From positions 1 through 8,323 of the forward strand of contig URTQ01000067.1 of NCBI GenBank assembly GCA_900550855.1: a stretch of 8,323 bases of DNA, written 5' to 3'. How positions within the stretch are numbered: position 1 is the stretch's first letter; every line of letters starts with the position of its first letter. The stretch is from an uncultured Eubacteriales bacterium (lineage in GTDB: Bacteria; Bacillota; Clostridia; Christensenellales; CAG-917). The notes under the pieces are model-generated. The model worked only from the letters and a program-made list of their open reading frames with translations, made no database searches and had not been told where the DNA came from. This document shows positions 4,843-8,323 of this stretch, piece by piece. The position numbers and the translations under genes were made by a program.

Positions 4843-6258
4843 TTATTCTGCGTCGGTTGCGGGTTTTGCTGTCTTTTTGGTTGTTTTTTTGGCAGCAGGC
4901 TTCTTTTCTTCGACTTTTGCGTCATCGGCTTTGACTTCCGCTTCGCTTTCGGTCGCCGCTTTCTTGGTTGATTTCTTTGCCGCAACGTTCTCTTTTACGA
5001 GGAATGCGAGCAATTTTTCGTTCATAATAGAGTTGACGATATAATCGATTTGCTCTTTGTGCAAAGTCTTCTTGAATTCCTCGACGGTTTGAGAAGAATC
5101 GCTTGCAAATTTCTCGATCTTTTCGTCGATTTCCTTGTCCTCGATTTTGAGATCTTCCGCTTTGATGAGCGCTTCCATAACAAGACGTACTTTGACGGTC
5201 TTTTGCGCTTGATCTTTGTATTGATCTTCGAGTTGTTCTCTGGTCATATTGAGATATTTGAGATAATCGTCGAGTTTCAAGCCTTGATACATAAGACGAT
5301 ATTCAAATTCGTGAACCATATCTTCCGCTTCGTGATCGATCATTGCTTGCGGAATTTCGACTGTGGACGCGTCGACGATCTTCTCTACGATTTCGTCTTC
5401 GAGGTCGCGCTCTGCCTTTTCTTCGGCTTCTTTGGTGAGGTTTGCCTTGACGTCCGCTTTGTACTCTGCAAGAGTGTTAAATTCGGAAACTTCTTTCACG
5501 AATTCGTCGTCGATTGCGGGAAGTTCTTTGACTTTGACCGCTTTAACCGTGCATTCGAACACCGCTTCTTTGCCTGCGAGTTGCTCTGCTTGGTAGTTTT
5601 CGGGGAAAGTGACGTTTACGTTCTTCACTTCGCCTGCTTTTACGCCGACGAGTTGTTCTTCGAAACCGGGAATAAAGGTGTTGCTTCCGAGTTCGAGATC
5701 GTAGTTTTCAGCGCTGCCGCCCTCGAATTTTTCGCCGTTTACGCTGCCAACGAAGTCAATCGTGACGGTGTTGCCGTTTGCCGCAGCGGTGTCGACGTCG
5801 ATAAGACGCGCTTGTTTTTCTTGCTCTTGCGCAATCTTTTCGTCAACTTCTTTTGCGGTGACTTTGACCGCTTTCTTTGCAACGGAAAGACCTTTATATT
5901 GTCCGAGAGTAACTTCGGGTTTGACAACCATAACGATGGAATATTTTACGCCGCCGTCTTCGGTCATATCAACGTCGCAAACGCTGTCGACAGCCACGAA
6001 ATCGTAATCCGCACTCTTTTCGAGTTCCGCCAAAGAAGAATCGATAAGTTCGTTTACGGCATCGCTGAAAAATACGCCTTGACCGTACATACCCTCGATA
6101 ACCTTTTGGGGTGCGTGACCTTTTCTGAAACCGGGAACTGCATATTTATGCTTGGTTTTTTCGTAGGCTTGCTTGATTGCTGCGTTGAAAGCGTCCTTGT
6201 CAACCGTGTAGTTGAACTTAACTTGGCTCTTTTCCAACTTTTCTGCTGTGTAGTTCAT
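4843..6258 (-). CDS. tig: Trigger factor, ribosome-bound chaperone and prolyl isomerase
   Basis: This 471-aa protein docks at the ribosomal exit tunnel and shields nascent chains. Residues 1 to about 145 form the ribosome-binding domain, with the signature GFRKGHAP (43-50). Residues about 160-245 form the FKBP-type PPIase insert, with FVGSVNGEKFEGG and FIPGFEEQL (195-203). The helical C-terminal arm domain follows to about 424. The last 48 residues (424-471) are an unusual Lys/Ala/Glu-rich tail in which AAKKSTKK (426-433) and AAKKTTKK (455-462) repeat, which takes the protein beyond the roughly 430 residues usual for the family. The start is supported by GGAGG 4 bases upstream. It is the first gene of the tig–clpP–clpX series, with a good promoter and a leader of about 64 bases. 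Confidence 0.97.
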   Translation of the reverse strand: MNYTAEKLEKSQVKFNYTVDKDAFNAAIKQAYEKTKHKYAVPGFRKGHAPQKVIEGMYGQGVFFSDAVNELIDSSLAELEKSADYDFVAVDSVCDVDMTEDGGVKYSIVMVVKPEVTLGQYKGLSVAKKAVKVTAKEVDEKIAQEQEKQARLIDVDTAAANGNTVTIDFVGSVNGEKFEGGSAENYDLELGSNTFIPGFEEQLVGVKAGEVKNVNVTFPENYQAEQLAGKEAVFECTVKAVKVKELPAIDDEFVKEVSEFNTLAEYKADVKANLTKEAEEKAERDLEDEIVEKIVDASTVEIPQAMIDHEAEDMVHEFEYRLMYQGLKLDDYLKYLNMTREQLEDQYKDQAQKTVKVRLVMEALIKAEDLKIEDKEIDEKIEKFASDSSQTVEEFKKTLHKEQIDYIVNSIMNEKLLAFLVKENVAAKKSTKKAATESEAEVKADDAKVEEKKPAAKKTTKKTAKPATDAE

Positions 6259-6262
6259 TTGT

Positions 6263-6267
6263 CCTCC
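6263..6267 (-). promoter_or_regulatory. Ribosome binding site of tig
   Basis: On the minus strand GGAGG lies 4 bases before the ATG at 6258, slightly close. Further upstream in the leader, TCCGC and GCGGA (6271-6275 and 6297-6301) could form a 5-bp stem close to the site; whether this matters is unclear. Confidence 0.8.
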
Positions 6268-6328
6268 AAGTCCGCGCGAGCAAACTTCATTGCCTTGCGG
6301 ATATATGTTTTCTTAACAAGTGATAGAG

Positions 6329-6357
6329 ATTATAACATAGATAATATTAAAAATCAA
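6329..6357 (-). promoter_or_regulatory. Sigma-A promoter of tig
   Basis: On the minus strand TTGATT (6357-6352), a 17-bp spacer and a perfect TATAAT (6334-6329) form the best promoter in the window. Transcription should begin near 6322, giving a leader of about 64 bases that contains the GGAGG site. It is divergent from the rqcH promoter, whose -35 lies about 105 bp away. Confidence 0.8.
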
Positions 6358-6461
6358 TTAATTTTGTCGCATAGGATTGCGAGTTTTTATTCTCTCGCCG
6401 CTTGCGTGCCTTATCTCTCGTCGCCGCAAGAAAAAAGAAAGACCTAAAAAGACGTAATTTA

Positions 6462-6490
6462 TTGATTTTAGCGGCAAAAAATACTATACT
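6462..6490 (+). promoter_or_regulatory. Sigma-A promoter of rqcH, leaderless geometry
   Basis: TTGATT (6462-6467), a 17-bp spacer and TATACT (6485-6490) make a good promoter. Exactly 6 bases (6491-6496) separate the -10 from the ATG at 6497, so the transcript should begin on the start codon. No Shine-Dalgarno sequence is present upstream, and no ATG, GTG or TTG lies in frame in the bases just before it. Confidence 0.72.
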
Positions 6491-6496
6491 GACCGT

Positions 6497-8215
6497 ATGG
6501 GAAGCGACCTTTTCGCATTGAGTGCGCTCGCAAAGGAACTCAAAGAAGAACTTGTCGGCGCAAGAATAGACAAAATTCAACAACCCGAAGTGGACGAGTT
6601 GCGCTTTTTCGTGCGCGCAAAAGGCAAAAATCAATGCCTCGTCGTATCTTGCAACGCAGGCGCGCCCCGTATTCACCTCACCAAAAGCAAAAAAACGAGT
6701 CCGCAAGTCGCGCCGAACCTTTGCATGCTTCTTCGCAAATACTTGCTTTCGGCAACGATAGGCGACGTTTCCGTATACAATTACGACCGTATAATACGCG
6801 TTCGTTTCGACGCTAAAACCGAAATGCGCGACGAGGCGACTTTCTACCTTTTCGTCGAGATTATGAACAGATATTCTAACATAGTTTTCACCGACGAAAA
6901 CCTTGTCATTCTCGACGCGGTGAAACATCTTCCCCTCGACGTAGAACGCAATCACGTCGTGCTTCGCGGCGTGCCGTATTCCCCCGTCGAACAAAAGAAA
7001 ATCAGTTATCTAACCATTTGTTTTTCGATTTTCGACAATTTTAACGGCGGCGATTTGCACAGATTCATACAAGACAACTTATCGGGATTTTCAGGCGCAA
7101 CGATTGAAGAATTGTTGCTTAGGGCAAACGTAAATTCAAATGTCGAAAAACTGTCCGCAAACGAAAAAGAACGCCTTTGCAAAGCCGTTACGGATTTTGC
7201 GAGCGTGTACTCGGACGAGCCGAAAATTCAAATCCAACCTTGCATAATAAACGGCAAGGAAGTTTACCCTATTCTCTACCGCTCGCTTGCCGATTCGACG
7301 GAATCCAACGTCGTGCGCTTCGATAGTATGAGCGAGGCGTACGATTCCCTTTTCACAGATTGCGACAAGGATATTCGCAACAAGGCAAGGCTCAAATCGC
7401 TTGCTACGATTGCAAAACATCTGCGCCAAAAAGTCGAGAAAAACATTGCGATAGACCTTCAAAAACTCGCCGAATGCGAGGATATGGACAAGTTCAGGCT
7501 TTGGGGCGAACTTATCGTAAACTACATCTATTTGATTAAAAAAGGCGACGAAAAACTCGTCTGCACCAACTATTACGACAATTCGCAAGTGGAAATTCCT
7601 CTCGATTTGCGCCTTTCGCCGTCCAAAAACTCTACGGCATACTACGCAAAATACAACAAACTCAAACGCACCAAAGAATTTGTGAGCCAAAAACTCGAAA
7701 AGGACAAAAATTTGCTCGAATACGTCAAGTCGATAGAGGACGAAATCGCAAATCTGCCCTACGAAAGCGACACTGTCGCCATCGAACAAGAGTTGACTAT
7801 GCTCGGCGGCACGAAAAAGAAATCGGCGAAAAACAAAGTACGCAAAGAAAAAGCCGAACCGCCCTACGTCTATTTCGTGGACGGATTCTACATTTACAGA
7901 GGCAAAAACAATATCCAAAACGACGAATTGACGTTCAAAATCGCCTCGTCAAACGATATTTGGTTGCACCTTAAAAACGAACACGGCTCGCATACGATAA
8001 TCGTTACGGAAGGACGACAAGTCCCCGACAAAGTGCTGAAAATCGCAGGCGAAATAACGGCAAGCACTAAGCAAGCCTCTTGCGAAGTTGACTACACCGA
8101 ACGCCGCAACGTCAAACGAAAACCCGACGGACACCCGGGACAAGTGATATACGTCAATTACAAAACGATGGTGTCCGAACCGAACCCGCACAAAAACCTC
8201 GAAACGCGCAAATAA
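6497..8215 (+). CDS. rqcH: RqcH (Rqc2/NEMF homologue, NFACT protein) of ribosome quality control
   Basis: This 572-aa protein binds 50S subunits carrying a stuck peptidyl-tRNA and recruits Ala-tRNA to add a C-terminal alanine tail, which marks the chain for degradation. It is often annotated as fibronectin-binding protein FbpA. The NFACT-N domain begins at residue 1, with VGARIDKIQQP (20-30), PRIHLT (57-62) and CMLLRKYL (76-83). D97-R98 match in position the Asp-Arg pair needed for tRNA binding and tailing in B. subtilis RqcH. A helix-hairpin-helix region and a charged coiled-coil middle (roughly 280-425, with KHLRQKVEKN) follow. The NFACT-R domain (about 457-560) contains DIWLHLKN (487-494). 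Length agrees with the B. subtilis protein (about 570 aa). The start aligns with the family N-terminus, which supports the absence of a leader. It is divergent from tig. Confidence 0.95.
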   Translation: MGSDLFALSALAKELKEELVGARIDKIQQPEVDELRFFVRAKGKNQCLVVSCNAGAPRIHLTKSKKTSPQVAPNLCMLLRKYLLSATIGDVSVYNYDRIIRVRFDAKTEMRDEATFYLFVEIMNRYSNIVFTDENLVILDAVKHLPLDVERNHVVLRGVPYSPVEQKKISYLTICFSIFDNFNGGDLHRFIQDNLSGFSGATIEELLLRANVNSNVEKLSANEKERLCKAVTDFASVYSDEPKIQIQPCIINGKEVYPILYRSLADSTESNVVRFDSMSEAYDSLFTDCDKDIRNKARLKSLATIAKHLRQKVEKNIAIDLQKLAECEDMDKFRLWGELIVNYIYLIKKGDEKLVCTNYYDNSQVEIPLDLRLSPSKNSTAYYAKYNKLKRTKEFVSQKLEKDKNLLEYVKSIEDEIANLPYESDTVAIEQELTMLGGTKKKSAKNKVRKEKAEPPYVYFVDGFYIYRGKNNIQNDELTFKIASSNDIWLHLKNEHGSHTIIVTEGRQVPDKVLKIAGEITASTKQASCEVDYTERRNVKRKPDGHPGQVIYVNYKTMVSEPNPHKNLETRK

Positions 8216-8228
8216 TGCGCGTTTTTTT
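8202..8228 (+). terminator. Intrinsic terminator overlapping the rqcH stop codon
   Basis: AAACGCGCA (8202-8210) pairs with TGCGCGTTT (8216-8224) around a 5-base loop that contains the TAA stop codon, followed by a run of seven T (8222-8228). The left arm encodes the last codons (Thr-Arg-Lys). The strong GC core and T-run give a clear Rho-independent terminator. Confidence 0.88.
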
Positions 8229-8323
8229 ATTGTTTTTTTAATATTTTCCGGCTATTTTTCCATTAATTTCAAACTGTTTTTTTGACAACTTTTTTGTTGA
8301 AACGCCTATTTGCCTACGTTTTT

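Noticed and set aside
6401..6430. CTTGCG/CGCAAG inverted repeat in the tig–rqcH spacer as an operator
   Set aside because: It has only 6 bp per arm in a region full of similar words, so chance is a sufficient explanation.
5050..6447. A 465-codon open frame on the + strand, antisense to tig
   Set aside because: It mirrors tig codon structure, is extremely Phe/Val/Asp rich, lacks any known motif and has no ribosome binding site, while tig is unmistakable.
6347..6994. A 215-codon minus-strand frame covering the rqcH 5' end and the tig–rqcH spacer
   Set aside because: It overlaps the conserved NFACT-N coding sequence and both promoters, and shows no recognisable domain.
7136..7918. A 260-codon minus-strand frame inside rqcH
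   Set aside because: It is a shadow of rqcH with a Phe/Val/Arg-rich composition and no start signal.
8282..8312. TTGACA near the right end, as a promoter for a gene beyond the window
   Set aside because: The -35 is perfect, but the only -10-like bases (TATTTG) are 19 bp away and weak, in a T-rich stretch; no gene is visible to support it.
1..8323. CRISPR array, tRNA, rRNA, transposase or prophage genes
   Set aside because: I found no regularly spaced repeats, cloverleaf with CCA-type acceptor, rRNA-like sequence, transposase motif or terminal inverted repeats with target duplication.

Overview
This window looks like chromosomal DNA from a low-to-moderate-GC, probably spore-forming Clostridia-type Firmicute, possibly an uncultured gut lineage. 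The evidence is the tig–clpP–clpX–ysxC gene order, the protein sequences (ClpX with an N-terminal zinc finger, RqcH/FbpA of the Firmicutes type), and a Cys-rich protein of a kind I recall from Clostridia. This is inference, since no rRNA or other phylogenetic marker is present.

Layout, left to right. Positions 1-304 hold no gene, only AT-rich upstream DNA with candidate promoters and a short tandem repeat. A 210-aa Cys-rich protein of unknown function (305-937, +) follows with a strong ribosome binding site, then a hairpin and a terminator. A calcineurin-like metallophosphoesterase (1130-1846, +) is next. It runs convergently into the minus-strand block, and a 15-bp-stem hairpin at 1934-1971 probably terminates both directions. 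The minus-strand block reads, in transcription order, tig (6258-4843), clpP (4644-4048), clpX (3958-2702), a terminator, then ysxC/engB (2612-2010). Divergent from tig is rqcH (6497-8215, +), ended by a terminator that overlaps its own stop codon. The last 95 bases contain nothing I can support.

How the genes fit together. Five of the seven genes act on the ribosome, on nascent chains or on proteolysis. Trigger factor meets the emerging chain, RqcH adds C-terminal alanine tails to chains stuck on 50S subunits, ClpXP degrades tagged proteins (including Ala-tailed ones in Bacillus subtilis), and YsxC assembles the 50S subunit. The tail-writing enzyme and the protease that reads the tail are thus separated here only by tig.

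The most interesting signal is in the promoters. The metallophosphoesterase and rqcH both show a -35 box, a 17-bp spacer, a -10 box and exactly 6 bases before the ATG, with no Shine-Dalgarno sequence. Both are predicted to make leaderless mRNAs. clpX has a perfect TATAAT 7 bases before its ATG and may do the same. By contrast tig, clpP and the Cys-rich gene carry ordinary GGAGG sites. I found no CRISPR array, tRNA, rRNA, transposase or prophage gene.
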